This document shows, in pieces, positions 21,523-29,885 of a DNA stretch of 64,000 nucleotides. The notes beneath the pieces were generated by a model. The model was not told where the DNA came from and made no database searches. It saw nothing but the letters and a program-made list of their open reading frames with translations. The stretch comes from Paraburkholderia lycopersici (GTDB lineage: Bacteria; Pseudomonadota; Gammaproteobacteria; Burkholderiales; Burkholderiaceae). Position 1 is the first letter of the stretch, and every line of letters begins with the position of its first letter. The stretch is taken from the NCBI RefSeq assembly GCF_900096975.1, contig NZ_FMYQ01000001.1:558001-622000 (forward strand), given 5' to 3'. Both the position numbers and the translations under genes were made by a program.

Positions 21523-22566
21523 TCAGATGTGCTGATCGGTCGACGGCTTCTCCCACAGGTTCACGCCGCCCTCGGTCGCGTAACGGTCGATCTCCGCAAG
21601 CTCTTCGGCCGAGAATTCGAGATTCTTCAACGCGCCGACGTTCTCGCGCACCTGCTCCGCGTGGCTCGCGCCGATCAGCGCCGAGGTCACGCGGCCGCCG
21701 CGCAGCGTCCAGGCAATCGCCATTTGCGCGAGACTCTGGCCACGGCGCAGCGCGAGTTCGTTGAGCTTGCGCACGTGCCCGATGTTCTGCTCGTTCAGAT
21801 GCTCGGCCTTCAGCGAGCCGCCGCCCGGACGGTTCACGCGCGCGTCCTGGGGCACGCCATTGAGGTACTTGTTCGTGAGCAGGCCCTGCGCGAGCGGCGT
21901 GAACGCGATGCTGCCGGCGCCCACTTCGTCGAGCGTGTCGAGCAGTTCGTGCTCGACCCAGCGATTGAGCATGTTGTACGACGGCTGGTGAATGAGCAGC
22001 GGCACCTTGTGCTCGGCGAGCAGCTTCGCCATTTCCCGCGTTTTCGCAGGCGAATACGACGAAATGCCCACATAGAGCGCCTTGCCCTGCTGTACGGCCG
22101 TGGCGAGCGCGCCCGCCGTTTCCTCGAGCGGCGTTTCCACGTCGAAGCGATGCGAATAGAAGATATCGACGTAGTCGAGGCCCATGCGCTGCAGGCTCTG
22201 GTCGAGGCTCGCGAGCACGTACTTGCGCGAGCCGCCGCCCTGGCCGTACGGACCCGGCCACATGTCCCAGCCCGCCTTCGACGAGATCAGCAGTTCGTCG
22301 CGGTAAGGACGGAAATCGTCCTTGAAGAGGCGGCCGAAATTGGTTTCGGCGCTGCCGTACGGCGGCCCGTAGTTGTTCGCGAGATCGAAATGCGTGATGC
22401 CCAGGTCGAATGCGGTGCGCAGGATCTCGCGCTGGGTGGAAATCGGCGTCGTGTCGCCGAAGTTGTGCCACAGGCCGAGCGACAGCGCGGGCAGCTTGAG
22501 CCCCGACTTGCCGCAAAAGCGGTACTGCATGTCCGAATAGCGTTCAGAGGCTGCTTCGTAGGCCAT
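21523..22566 (-). CDS. yghZ: Aldo/keto reductase, L-glyceraldehyde 3-phosphate reductase type (YghZ)
   Basis: This 347-residue NADPH-dependent TIM-barrel reductase has the family tetrad: Asp in FDLANNYG (Asp near 58, Tyr near 63), Lys in ISSKAGWDMW (near 98) and the His of FYSHRFD (near 141). The NNYGPPYGSAE and GPYGQGGGSRKY stretches are typical of YghZ, which detoxifies L-glyceraldehyde 3-phosphate and methylglyoxal. The start at 22566 gives MAYEAASERYSDMQYRFCGK, the usual N-terminus. It is followed by a strong terminator and is probably monocistronic. Confidence 0.9.
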   Translation of the reverse strand: MAYEAASERYSDMQYRFCGKSGLKLPALSLGLWHNFGDTTPISTQREILRTAFDLGITHFDLANNYGPPYGSAETNFGRLFKDDFRPYRDELLISSKAGWDMWPGPYGQGGGSRKYVLASLDQSLQRMGLDYVDIFYSHRFDVETPLEETAGALATAVQQGKALYVGISSYSPAKTREMAKLLAEHKVPLLIHQPSYNMLNRWVEHELLDTLDEVGAGSIAFTPLAQGLLTNKYLNGVPQDARVNRPGGGSLKAEHLNEQNIGHVRKLNELALRRGQSLAQMAIAWTLRGGRVTSALIGASHAEQVRENVGALKNLEFSAEELAEIDRYATEGGVNLWEKPSTDQHI

Positions 22567-22807
22567 GGTCTGGATCCTCGGCAAAAAAACGGGCTGGTGA
22601 GCTGGGGAATGCGGCGGCGATCCGGCGCGCTGCCGTCGCGCCGCCGCGCGAGGCAGCTATGTTAGCCAATCTGCCCTCGCCGTGCAGATGTCCACTATGC
22701 GGGAAACGGCCGGGGAAATGACGGCGGAATCACGGCGAAAGCGGCCCCTCGACGCGCCGCGGCCACTCGCCTACACTGCGGCGTCCCCCCTTTGCGAGAG
22801 GTCGTTC

Positions 22808-23014
22808 ATGGCCAAAGCGGTTTCGATCGCGCTCATCGCCTGCGGCGTCGTCCTGCTGTACTTCGGCGGCCAGTCGTTTCATTCGTTCGCGAACGACATG
22901 TCGCGCCTGTTCACCGGCGCGCCCACCAACCGCACGATCCTGCTGATCGTGGGCGGCGTCGCGGCGACGCTCGCCGGCATCACCGGCCTCGCCTTGTCGA
23001 GCCGGCGACGCTGA
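22808..23014 (+). CDS. DUF3185-family small membrane protein
   Basis: This 68-residue protein (MAKAVSIALIACGVVLLYFG at the start) has two membrane spans separated by a loop with SFANDMSRLFTGAPTNRT, the characteristic pattern of DUF3185 proteins. No function is known for the family. The chosen ATG (22808) is preceded by GAGAGGTCGTTC, a fair ribosome site, and gives the normal family length; the longer open frame upstream is Arg-rich and not family-like. Its stop is 9 bases from the stop of the convergent dioxygenase gene. Confidence 0.85.
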   Translation: MAKAVSIALIACGVVLLYFGGQSFHSFANDMSRLFTGAPTNRTILLIVGGVAATLAGITGLALSSRRR

Positions 23015-23023
23015 ACGCGCAAC

Positions 23024-23785
23024 TCAGAGCTTCACCTCGGGCTTCGACGCCGAGCGTGTGCCGGGCAGCGGCACGTTGCTCGCGCCGTGATAGGTGTACA
23101 CGAGCGAAAACTTCACCTGCTCGCTCTGGTTCTGCCCCGCCGAATGCAGCGTGTTGCAGTGAAAGAACACGACGTCGCCGGCCTGGAGCGTCGGTGAGAT
23201 CGCGCGGTCGATCCACGTCTTGTTGTCGGGCAGGTCCGCGCGGAAGAATTTCGCGGCATCGAAGCGGTCCGAGGTGAACGGCGCGTCGTGCGAGCCGGGC
23301 ACGAACCACAGGCCGCCGTTTTCGGGGGTCTCCGGCCCGAGCGCGAGCCACACCGAAACGAGGTCGTCGCGCTCGAACGACCAGTAGCGCACATCGCGGT
23401 GCCAGCCCGTGAGGCTGCCGTAGCGCGGATGCTTCGTCATCACGCAGTTGTGATGCGCGCGGGAGAGGACCGGCTCCTCGCCGAAATACAGCTCCATCCA
23501 GCCCGCGATCTCCGGCGACGTGGCCCACTCGCGATACAGCGCGTGGCGCGCGTAGGCGTCGAGCAGGCGCCGGACCGTGTGGCCGCCGGGGGCGTCCTTC
23601 GACTCCGGCGCGCCCGGGTAGCGCAAATCGGCTTCGAATTCGAGCGGCGCTTCGGCCGCATGCAACTGTTGTTCGGCAACCTGTTTGATCGCCGCGCAGC
23701 GCTCGGGCGAGACGAGCCCCCGCACGATCACGAAACCGCGCTCACGCAGCGCCTGCACCTGTTCTTTCTTCGACTGGACTGACAT
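23024..23785 (-). CDS. Phytanoyl-CoA dioxygenase (PhyH) family protein
   Basis: This 253-residue Fe(II)/2-oxoglutarate-dependent oxygenase has the iron-binding HxD in GWHRDVRYWSF (near residue 133) and a distal His in CNTLHSAGQNQSE (near 222), with the FVPGSHDAPF loop between them. The N-terminal ERGFVIVRGLVSPE is the usual PhyH opening. The start at 23785 (MSVQSKKEQ) is preferred to one six codons earlier. The substrate is unknown; relatives act on acyl-CoAs, ectoine or small metabolites. No pathway partner lies nearby. Confidence 0.86.
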   Translation of the reverse strand: MSVQSKKEQVQALRERGFVIVRGLVSPERCAAIKQVAEQQLHAAEAPLEFEADLRYPGAPESKDAPGGHTVRRLLDAYARHALYREWATSPEIAGWMELYFGEEPVLSRAHHNCVMTKHPRYGSLTGWHRDVRYWSFERDDLVSVWLALGPETPENGGLWFVPGSHDAPFTSDRFDAAKFFRADLPDNKTWIDRAISPTLQAGDVVFFHCNTLHSAGQNQSEQVKFSLVYTYHGASNVPLPGTRSASKPEVKL

Positions 23786-24302
23786 GGGACTTCCGTTATG
23801 CAATGCCTGCTGGGGCCGCAGCCTGCGTTCGAGGTCCGGGCAGCGGCGTCGGCGCGCGCCGACGGTTCGATTGTAAAGCGTGCCGGGACGGCCGGAAGCG
23901 CCACGGCGCCGCGCGGCGTGGCTCCATGCCCGGTTTGGCGCGCTGCGCCCGGACTCGCACGCGAATGGCGCGCACGCACCGTCATGAAGACAAAGGGCGC
24001 AATCGTTGCATCAAAGACGCGCAGGGGCGGGTATTAACCGACTTTCTGCCGTCATGTTTCGCGTGTAGTCTGTCGCGCATGTTGTTCCCAGTCGCCGCCC
24101 CCCCAGTGCACGGACGGATCGCCGCGAACGCCTTGCCGCACAAGGCGCGCCGGCAAAAGCATCCGTCGCGTCGTGTCAAACGCCGCGCCATGCGGCCCGT
24201 CTGCCGTCCGCCCGGATCGTGACGACCTCGAAGACAGGCACGTTTGCTGCTCGACGCGAAGCGTCGCGCAAGGCGCACCTCGAACCCGATTCCGCAACCG
24301 CC
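23786..24302. other. 517-bp intergenic region without recognised features
   Basis: This gap separates the divergent PhyH and small basic protein genes. The open frames in it are Arg-rich shadows without ribosome sites. TAGTCT near 24067 is a possible -10 for the rightward gene, without a good -35. Nothing else was supported. Confidence 0.4.
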
Positions 24303-24671
24303 ATGCATACCCTTTTCGATACCCACCGCATGACCCATGCCGCCCACACAGCCCTGAAGGCGGCTCGTCCCGCCCGTCGTCATGTGGTGCGCGCGCTGCG
24401 CCACCACGCCGCACGCACGCGCGCGCTCGCGCAGCAGGTGCGCGAGACGAAGCCTGTCGACAGCATGCGCGCCTGGTTCCACTCGTTCTTCGCCGTGCTG
24501 CGCATGCGCTCGGGCACGCGCCACTTTTCGCTGCGCACGCTGCTCTATCGTCCGAACGCGCCGCTGCGCACGCTCGCCGCGCCCGGCACGGTTCATGTGG
24601 CGCGCAACACGCGCAAGCCGCGCCGCATGGCGGCAAGCAGCACGGGCTGGTTCGGCTTCGCGATGCGTTAA
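24303..24671 (+). CDS. Small basic His/Arg-rich protein, unknown function
   Basis: This 122-residue frame has coding-like third-position G+C bias and a strongly basic composition rich in Arg, His and Ala (segments such as HHAARTRALAQQVRET and RHFSLRTLLYRPNAPLRTLA). No domain, signal or membrane span was recognised. The start is uncertain: ATG 24303 is used here and an in-frame GTG at 24219 would add 28 residues; neither has a clear ribosome site. It converges with metK across a strong bidirectional terminator. It might bind nucleic acid by charge, which is only a guess. Confidence 0.55.
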   Translation: MHTLFDTHRMTHAAHTALKAARPARRHVVRALRHHAARTRALAQQVRETKPVDSMRAWFHSFFAVLRMRSGTRHFSLRTLLYRPNAPLRTLAAPGTVHVARNTRKPRRMAASSTGWFGFAMR

Positions 24672-24694
24672 CGCGCGGCGCAGTCCGCAAAAAC

Positions 24695-24731
24695 AAAAAC
24701 CCCGCACGGGCTCGCGCCCTGCGGGGTTTTT
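24695..24731. terminator. Bidirectional terminator between metK and the small basic gene
   Basis: AAAAACCCCGCA (24695-24706) pairs perfectly with TGCGGGGTTTTT (24720-24731); an inner GGG/CCC lengthens the stem. A and T runs flank it on both sides, so it can end transcripts from either direction. Confidence 0.92.
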
Positions 24732-24787
24732 CTTCGCGCTCACCGGCGTTGCCGGCGGCCAGCGCGATGCGTGCTGGCAAACGCGGC

Positions 24788-25975
24788 TTACGCCACCGCG
24801 CTCACCGGCTCCGTGCCGGCGGCTTCGGCCAGCACGAGCGCCTTGTCCGTTGCTTCCCACGAGAATTCCGGCTCTTCGCGGCCGAAGTGGCCGTAAGCCG
24901 CGGTCTTCTCATAGACCGGACGCAGCAGATCGAGCATCTGGATGATGCCCTTCGGACGCAGGTCGAAGTGCTCGCGCACGAGCTGGGTAATCGTCGCGTC
25001 CGAAACCTTGCCGGTGCCGAACGTGTTGACCATGACCGAGGTGGGCTGCGCCACGCCGATCGCGTACGACACCTGGATCAGGCAGCGCGACGCGAGGCCT
25101 GCGGCCACGATGTTCTTCGCGACGTAACGGCCGGCATAGGCTGCCGAGCGGTCGACCTTCGACGGGTCCTTGCCCGAGAACGCGCCGCCGCCGTGCGGAG
25201 CCGCGCCGCCGTACGTGTCGACGATGATCTTGCGGCCCGTGAGACCGCAATCGCCCTGCGGGCCGCCGATCACGAACCGGCCGGTCGGGTTCACGAGGAA
25301 CTTGATGTCGCCCTTGATGAGCTCGGCCGGCAGCACCGGCTTGATGACTTCCTCGATCACGGCTTCGCGCAGCGTGCCGAGGTCGATGTCCGGCGAGTGC
25401 TGCGTGGAGAGCACGACGGTGTCGATGGCGTGCGGCTTGCCGTCCACATAGCGGATCGTGACCTGCGACTTCGCGTCCGGGCGCAGCCAGGGCAGGCGGC
25501 CGTCGCGGCGCAGGTTCGACTGGCGCTCGACGAGACGGTGCGAGAGGTGGATCGGCAGCGGCATCAGCTCGGGCGTTTCGTCGCACGCGTAGCCGAACAT
25601 CAGGCCCTGGTCGCCGGCGCCCTGGTCGAGGTTGTTGTCGTGCGCGCGGTCCACGCCCTGGGCGATGTCCGGCGACTGCTTGTCGTAGGCGACGAGCACC
25701 GCGCAGCCGCGGTAGTCGATGCCGTAGTCGGTGTTGTCGTAGCCGATGCGCTTGATCGTGTCGCGCGCGACCTGGATGTAGTCGACGTTCGCGGTCGTGG
25801 TGATTTCGCCGGCGAGCACGACGAGGCCCGTGTTGCACAGCGTTTCCGCGGCAACGCGCGAGTATTTGTCCTGCGTGAGGATGGCGTCGAGAATCGCGTC
25901 CGAGATCTGGTCGGCGACCTTGTCCGGATGGCCTTCGGAAACGGATTCGGAAGTGAAGAAGTAGTCGTTTGCCAC
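24788..25975 (-). CDS. metK: S-adenosylmethionine synthetase
   Basis: MetK makes SAM from methionine and ATP in the cytoplasm as a homotetramer. The 395-residue product carries the methionine/ATP-site segment [20 protein letters not shown] near the N-terminus, [34 protein letters not shown] and the P-loop-like [19 protein letters not shown]. The start is GTG at 25975, eight bases after AAGGAG, giving [16 protein letters not shown]; an upstream in-frame ATG (26014) lies in the leader and is unlikely. A SAM-II-like aptamer and a possible anti-Shine-Dalgarno pairing occur in the leader, implying feedback by SAM. Confidence 0.96.
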   Translation of the reverse strand: MANDYFFTSESVSEGHPDKVADQISDAILDAILTQDKYSRVAAETLCNTGLVVLAGEITTTANVDYIQVARDTIKRIGYDNTDYGIDYRGCAVLVAYDKQSPDIAQGVDRAHDNNLDQGAGDQGLMFGYACDETPELMPLPIHLSHRLVERQSNLRRDGRLPWLRPDAKSQVTIRYVDGKPHAIDTVVLSTQHSPDIDLGTLREAVIEEVIKPVLPAELIKGDIKFLVNPTGRFVIGGPQGDCGLTGRKIIVDTYGGAAPHGGGAFSGKDPSKVDRSAAYAGRYVAKNIVAAGLASRCLIQVSYAIGVAQPTSVMVNTFGTGKVSDATITQLVREHFDLRPKGIIQMLDLLRPVYEKTAAYGHFGREEPEFSWEATDKALVLAEAAGTEPVSAVA

Positions 25976-25983
25976 GTGTAAGG

Positions 25984-26034
25984 CTCCTTGTAGCTGGTGA
26001 CGGTTGAATTTCACGTAGCCAGCTTCGGGAGCTT
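25984..26034 (-). promoter_or_regulatory. Possible Shine-Dalgarno sequestering pairing in the metK leader
   Basis: On the minus strand AAGCTCC (within 26034-26028) can pair with GGAGCCTT (25987-25980, covering the metK ribosome site AAGGAG at 25989-25984) with one bulged C. The same AAGCTCC region can instead form the local hairpin AGCT-CCCGA-AGCT. Two exclusive pairings suggest a translational expression platform for the aptamer just upstream. Drawn by hand, not computed. Confidence 0.45.
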
Positions 26035-26042
26035 GAAGCGGC

Positions 26043-26129
26043 GACGCTTTAGCGGATTTGCTGCCCGGTTGCCGTTGACGACCGACACCCGGCTTCGCCC
26101 CGCAAGTTGTCTATTAACTCGGCGAAGCC
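26043..26129 (-). promoter_or_regulatory. SAM-II-like riboswitch aptamer (long insert) in the metK leader
   Basis: Read on the minus strand, P1 is GGCTTCGCC (26099-26091 is its partner; arms 26121-26129 and 26091-26099), nine perfect pairs around a 21-base loop containing GAC and TTGCGG. An insert of about 30 bases with its own hairpin follows. Then comes AAATCCGCTAAAGCGTC (26059-26043), which carries the SAM-II signature AAAT..GCTAAAG. CCGC and GUC in this element can pair with GCGG and GAC of the P1 loop, giving the class II pseudoknot. The transcript would start at the base of P1, just after a perfect TATAAT. Confidence 0.75.
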
Positions 26130-26132
26130 CTT

Positions 26133-26161
26133 ATTATAGCGACTTCCTTAAATTGTCGCAG
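26133..26161 (-). promoter_or_regulatory. metK promoter
   Basis: A perfect TATAAT lies at 26138-26133 on the minus strand, with a weak -35 (CTGCGA, 26161-26156) 17 bases upstream. Transcription would begin within a few bases of the aptamer's first stem, which fits a leader designed as a riboswitch. Confidence 0.65.
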
Positions 26162-26225
26162 AGTCCTCCCGCGTGCCGTTCGTCGCCTTCCCCACAGTTC
26201 GCAAGCCTCGCATCGGAGCCGCAGC

Positions 26226-27113
26226 ATGCTAGGCAAACTCGGCTCCCGTTTCGCGATCGGCTTGCTCAAGCTCTTCGCGATCCTGCCCTACGGCTTCGTC
26301 GCGCGCCTCGGTGACGGGCTCGGCTGGCTGCTCTACCAGATCCCGAGCAGCCGCAAGCGCGTCGTTCATACCAACCTGCGCCTGTGCTTCCCCGAATGGA
26401 GCGACGAAAAGCGCGAGGAAGTCGCGGGCCTGCACTTCCGTCACGCCATTCGCAGCTACATGGAGCGCAGCGTGCAATGGTTCGCGTCCGCGAAGAAGCT
26501 CGAAAAGATCGTCCAGCTCGACAGCGAAATCGACCTCACCGATCCCGACTTGCCGCCCACGCTGTTCCTCGGCCTGCATTTCGTGGGCATCGAAGCGGGC
26601 TCGATGTTCCTCAACTACTCGCTGCATCGCCCGTGCGGCTCGCTCTACCAGCCGTTCTCGAACCCCGAGTTCGAAGCCGCGGCCAAAGCGGGCCGCAGCC
26701 GCTTCGGCGCGGAGATGGTGAGCCGCGCGGACAGCGCGCGCGCCGTGCTGCGCTGGCTGCGCGACCGCAAGCCCGTGATGCTCGGCGCCGACATGGACTA
26801 CGGCATGCGCAACTCCACGTTCGTGCCCTTCTTCGGCGTGCCCGCGTGCACGCTCACGGCCGTCGGGCGTCTTGCGAAGGTGGGTCATGCGCAGGTCGTG
26901 CCGTTCATCGGCGAGGTGCTGCCCAATTACAAGGGTTATCGGCTGAAAGTCTTCAAACCTTGGGAAAATTATCCGACCGGCGACGACGACCTCGACGCAC
27001 GCCGCATGAACGCCTTCCTCGAAGAACAGATTCCGCGCATTCCGGAACAGTATTACTGGGTCCACAAGCGTTTCAAGACGCGTCCGCCCGGCGAGCCGAG
27101 CGTCTACAAATAG
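26226..27113 (+). CDS. lpxL: Lipid A biosynthesis late acyltransferase (LpxL/HtrB family)
   Basis: This 295-residue inner-membrane enzyme adds a secondary acyl chain to Kdo2-lipid IVA or its relatives. The catalytic H-x4-E motif appears as HFVGIE (near residue 118). An N-terminal hydrophobic segment (about 8-35) anchors it. The C-terminal [25 protein letters not shown] is the family's closing signature. It diverges from metK and is followed 67 bases later by dapF. Whether it is the laurate or myristate type cannot be told; the symbol is the family name. Confidence 0.9.
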   Translation: MLGKLGSRFAIGLLKLFAILPYGFVARLGDGLGWLLYQIPSSRKRVVHTNLRLCFPEWSDEKREEVAGLHFRHAIRSYMERSVQWFASAKKLEKIVQLDSEIDLTDPDLPPTLFLGLHFVGIEAGSMFLNYSLHRPCGSLYQPFSNPEFEAAAKAGRSRFGAEMVSRADSARAVLRWLRDRKPVMLGADMDYGMRNSTFVPFFGVPACTLTAVGRLAKVGHAQVVPFIGEVLPNYKGYRLKVFKPWENYPTGDDDLDARRMNAFLEEQIPRIPEQYYWVHKRFKTRPPGEPSVYK

Positions 27114-27180
27114 ACGACGGCCGAGGCGCGCGCCACGGCCCTGCCCGGGTTTTCGCCCGGGCCTCGCTTACAATAGCGGC

Positions 27181-28047
27181 ATGAAACTCAAATTCACCAA
27201 GATGCACGGCGCGGGCAACGACTTCGTCGTGCTCGACGGCTATAGCCAGGACCTCGCGCTCACGCCCGAGCGCGTGCGCGCGCTCGCCGACCGCCATTTC
27301 GGCATCGGCGCGGACCAGTTGCTGCTCGTCGAGAAGCCAACCGTGGAAGGCGTGGACTTCCGCTATCGCATCTTCAATTGCGACGGCGGCGAGGTCGAGC
27401 ACTGCGGCAACGGCGCGCGCTGCTTCGTGAAATTCGTGCGCGACCGCGGGCTCACCGACGCCCGCCGCGTGCGCGTGCAGGTGCAGAAGGGCACGATCAC
27501 GCTCGTCGTGCAGGACAACGGCGAGGTCGTCGTCGACATGGATCGGCCCGACTTCGAACCGGCGCGCGTGCCGTTCGACGCCAACGGCCTCGAAGGCCGC
27601 CGCGAGGGCAACGACACGCTCTGGCCGCTCGACGTGAACGGCGCGACGCGCTGGGTGTCGGTCGTCTCGATGGGCAACCCGCACGCGGTGCAGGTGGTGG
27701 AAGACGTCGAGGCGTACCCGGTCAAGGCCGAAGGCGCGCTCATCGAAACGCACACGCGCTTTCCCAACAAGGTGAACGCCGGCTTCATGCAGATCGTGTC
27801 GCGCAACGAAGTGAAGCTGCGCGTATTCGAGCGCGGCGCGGGCGAAACGCTGGCCTGCGGCACGGGCGCGTGCGCGGCCGTGGCGGCAGGCATTCGCCGC
27901 GGGCTGCTCGACTCGCCCGTGAAGGTGCACACGCACGGCGGCGTGCTGACCATCGCCTGGGACGGTGCGCGCGACGAGTCTGCCGCGCTCACGATGGCAG
28001 GCCCGGCCACGACGGTGTTCGAAGGCGAAATCGAGCTGGCCGTCTAG
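27181..28047 (+). CDS. dapF: Diaminopimelate epimerase
   Basis: DapF interconverts LL- and meso-diaminopimelate for lysine and peptidoglycan synthesis. The 288-residue protein begins [20 protein letters not shown]. It has the two catalytic cysteines in [16 protein letters not shown] (near 73-80) and [15 protein letters not shown] (near 224), the paired motif of cofactor-independent epimerases. The duplicated hotdog-like domains fit the length. TACAATAGCGGC just before the ATG holds a -10-like TACAAT, so a local promoter is possible. A DUF484 gene follows, as in many proteobacteria. Confidence 0.97.
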   Translation: MKLKFTKMHGAGNDFVVLDGYSQDLALTPERVRALADRHFGIGADQLLLVEKPTVEGVDFRYRIFNCDGGEVEHCGNGARCFVKFVRDRGLTDARRVRVQVQKGTITLVVQDNGEVVVDMDRPDFEPARVPFDANGLEGRREGNDTLWPLDVNGATRWVSVVSMGNPHAVQVVEDVEAYPVKAEGALIETHTRFPNKVNAGFMQIVSRNEVKLRVFERGAGETLACGTGACAAVAAGIRRGLLDSPVKVHTHGGVLTIAWDGARDESAALTMAGPATTVFEGEIELAV

Positions 28048-28156
28048 CGCGCCTCGCGGCGCACGCAACGAGAGAACGTCGCGTCGCAGGAATATTCAAC
28101 CGCATGACAAACCGCGCGCCGCGGCGCGCGGCTCACAACTACAACGCGTCCACAAC

Positions 28157-28840
28157 ATGAACGATCGCGAAGTTGCCGACTATCTGATCGCCCATCCCGA
28201 TTTTTTCGTCGAGCACGCCGAACTGCTCGCGACGGTCAAGCTGGGCAATCCGCACGGCAAGGCCGCCGTGTCGCTGCAGGAGCGCCAGATGGAAATGCTG
28301 CGCGAGAAAAACAAGCATCTTGAGCGGCGTCTTTCGGAGCTGCTGCGCTACGGGCACGAGAACGATTCGATCGCCTCGAAGTTCAACCGCTGGACCACTC
28401 GCATGATCGCCGAGCGCGATCCCTACGCGCTGCCGCGCTCGATCACGCAGAATCTGCGCGACGTGTTCGACATGCCGCAAGCCGCGCTGCGCGTGTGGGA
28501 CGTCGCCGAAGCCTACGCCCAGGCCGATTTCGCACGCCTTACCGGTGAAGAAGTCCGGATCTTCGCAAACAGTCTCGACACGCCGTATTGCGGCGCGAAC
28601 ACCGGCTTCGAGGCCGCTCAATGGCTCGATCCGGCAGACGGCGCCGCGCAGTCGGTCGCGATCATCGCGCTGCGCGCCCCTTCGGAAGCGTCGAACGACG
28701 CGCCCCAGGGCAACGCCTTCGGCCTGCTGGTGATGGGCTCGCCCGACCCGCGCCGCTTCCACGAAGGCATGGCCACCGACTTCCTCACGCAGATCGGCGC
28801 GCTCGCGAGCGCGGCGCTCACGCGCCTGCTGCCGCACTGA
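28157..28840 (+). CDS. DUF484 family protein
   Basis: This 227-residue cytoplasmic protein matches DUF484 (YigA-like), a GAF-related fold often encoded between dapF and xerC. The opening MNDREVADYLIAHPDFFVEH and AVSLQERQMEMLREKNKHLERRL (a short coiled coil, about residues 38-65) are diagnostic. Its function is not known. The start at 28157 gives the normal N-terminus; the longer frame upstream is shadow sequence. The dapF-DUF484-xerC order here is the ancestral proteobacterial arrangement. Confidence 0.92.
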   Translation: MNDREVADYLIAHPDFFVEHAELLATVKLGNPHGKAAVSLQERQMEMLREKNKHLERRLSELLRYGHENDSIASKFNRWTTRMIAERDPYALPRSITQNLRDVFDMPQAALRVWDVAEAYAQADFARLTGEEVRIFANSLDTPYCGANTGFEAAQWLDPADGAAQSVAIIALRAPSEASNDAPQGNAFGLLVMGSPDPRRFHEGMATDFLTQIGALASAALTRLLPH

Positions 28841-28876
28841 CGGCGCGCCTGCCCTCACTAGCCGAAGCCGCCAGCC

Positions 28877-29815
28877 GTGAACCCCACCGACCCGATCGCC
28901 GACTACCTCGCGATGCTCGAACACGAGCGGCGGCTCTCGGCGCACACGCTGCGCGGGTACACGCACGAACTCGACGAGCTGAAGAAGCTCGCCGACGGCA
29001 AGCCGCTCGAAACGGTCACGGCGGCACAGGTGCGCGGCGCGGTGGCGCGCGCGCACGCGGGCGGCCTCTCGGCGCGTTCGATCGCGCACCGGCTTTCCGC
29101 GTGGCGCGCGTTCTACCGCTGGCTCGCGGGCCGCTTCGAGCTGGACGCGAATCCGGTCGCCGCCGTGCGGGCGCCCAAGCGTGCGAAAACGCTGCCGAAA
29201 GCGCTCTCCGTGGACGACGCCGCGCAGCTCATGGAGGCCCCTGCCGTTGCCGGCGCCCAGGAGGGCGGCCCCGAGGCGCTGCGCGATCGCGCGATGCTCG
29301 AACTGTTCTACTCGTCGGGGCTGCGTCTCGCGGAACTGGTCGGACTCGACGTGCGTTACGTGAAGCGCGACGGCTACGAATCGGCGGGCTGGTTCAAGCG
29401 CGACGCCGCCGAAGTCGAGGTGCGCGGCAAAGGCAGCCGCCGTCGCGCCGTGCCGGTCGGACGCAAGGCGCTCGACGCGCTCGACGCCTGGCTCGCCGCC
29501 CGCGGCGCGTTCGTGAAACACGACGACGCCCCGCTCTTTCTTTCCGTGCGCGGCAACCGCATGGCGCCGGGCGTGGTGCGCGAGCGTGTGAAACGTGCCG
29601 CCATCGCCGCCGGCATTCCGGCGAACGTCCACCCGCACGTGCTGCGCCACTCGTTCGCCACTCACCTGCTGCAGTCGAGCGGCGACCTGCGCGCCGTGCA
29701 GGAACTGCTCGGCCACGCGAGCATTTCGGCCACCCAGGTCTATACGTCGCTCGACTTTCAGCATCTCGCGAAGGTCTACGACACAGCGCACCCGCGCGCG
29801 AAGAAGCGCGACTGA
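28877..29815 (+). CDS. xerC: Tyrosine recombinase XerC
   Basis: XerC with XerD resolves chromosome dimers at dif. The 312-residue protein has an N-terminal SAM-like core-binding domain (about 1-90) and a catalytic domain with Arg in SSGLRLAELVGLDV, Lys in VRGKGSRRR, HVLRHSFATHLL, then LGHASISATQVYTSLD carrying His and the nucleophile Tyr near residue 284. The start is GTG at 28877. A roughly 20-residue insert enriched in polar residues (VKRDGYESAGWFKRDAAE) after VGLDV is longer than in E. coli XerC. It follows the DUF484 gene by 36 bases. Confidence 0.95.
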   Translation: MNPTDPIADYLAMLEHERRLSAHTLRGYTHELDELKKLADGKPLETVTAAQVRGAVARAHAGGLSARSIAHRLSAWRAFYRWLAGRFELDANPVAAVRAPKRAKTLPKALSVDDAAQLMEAPAVAGAQEGGPEALRDRAMLELFYSSGLRLAELVGLDVRYVKRDGYESAGWFKRDAAEVEVRGKGSRRRAVPVGRKALDALDAWLAARGAFVKHDDAPLFLSVRGNRMAPGVVRERVKRAAIAAGIPANVHPHVLRHSFATHLLQSSGDLRAVQELLGHASISATQVYTSLDFQHLAKVYDTAHPRAKKRD

Positions 29816-29885
29816 AAGCGCGCATGCCGCATTCGCGGCCTGCAACGCCTTGCGGCGTGCGCCGTCACCCAGTATCGAAGCCATC

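Noticed and set aside
26091..26129. The metK leader stem as a terminator for lpxL-side transcription
   Set aside because: The 21-base loop and absence of a T-tract on either side do not fit a terminator; the signature downstream fits a SAM-II aptamer.
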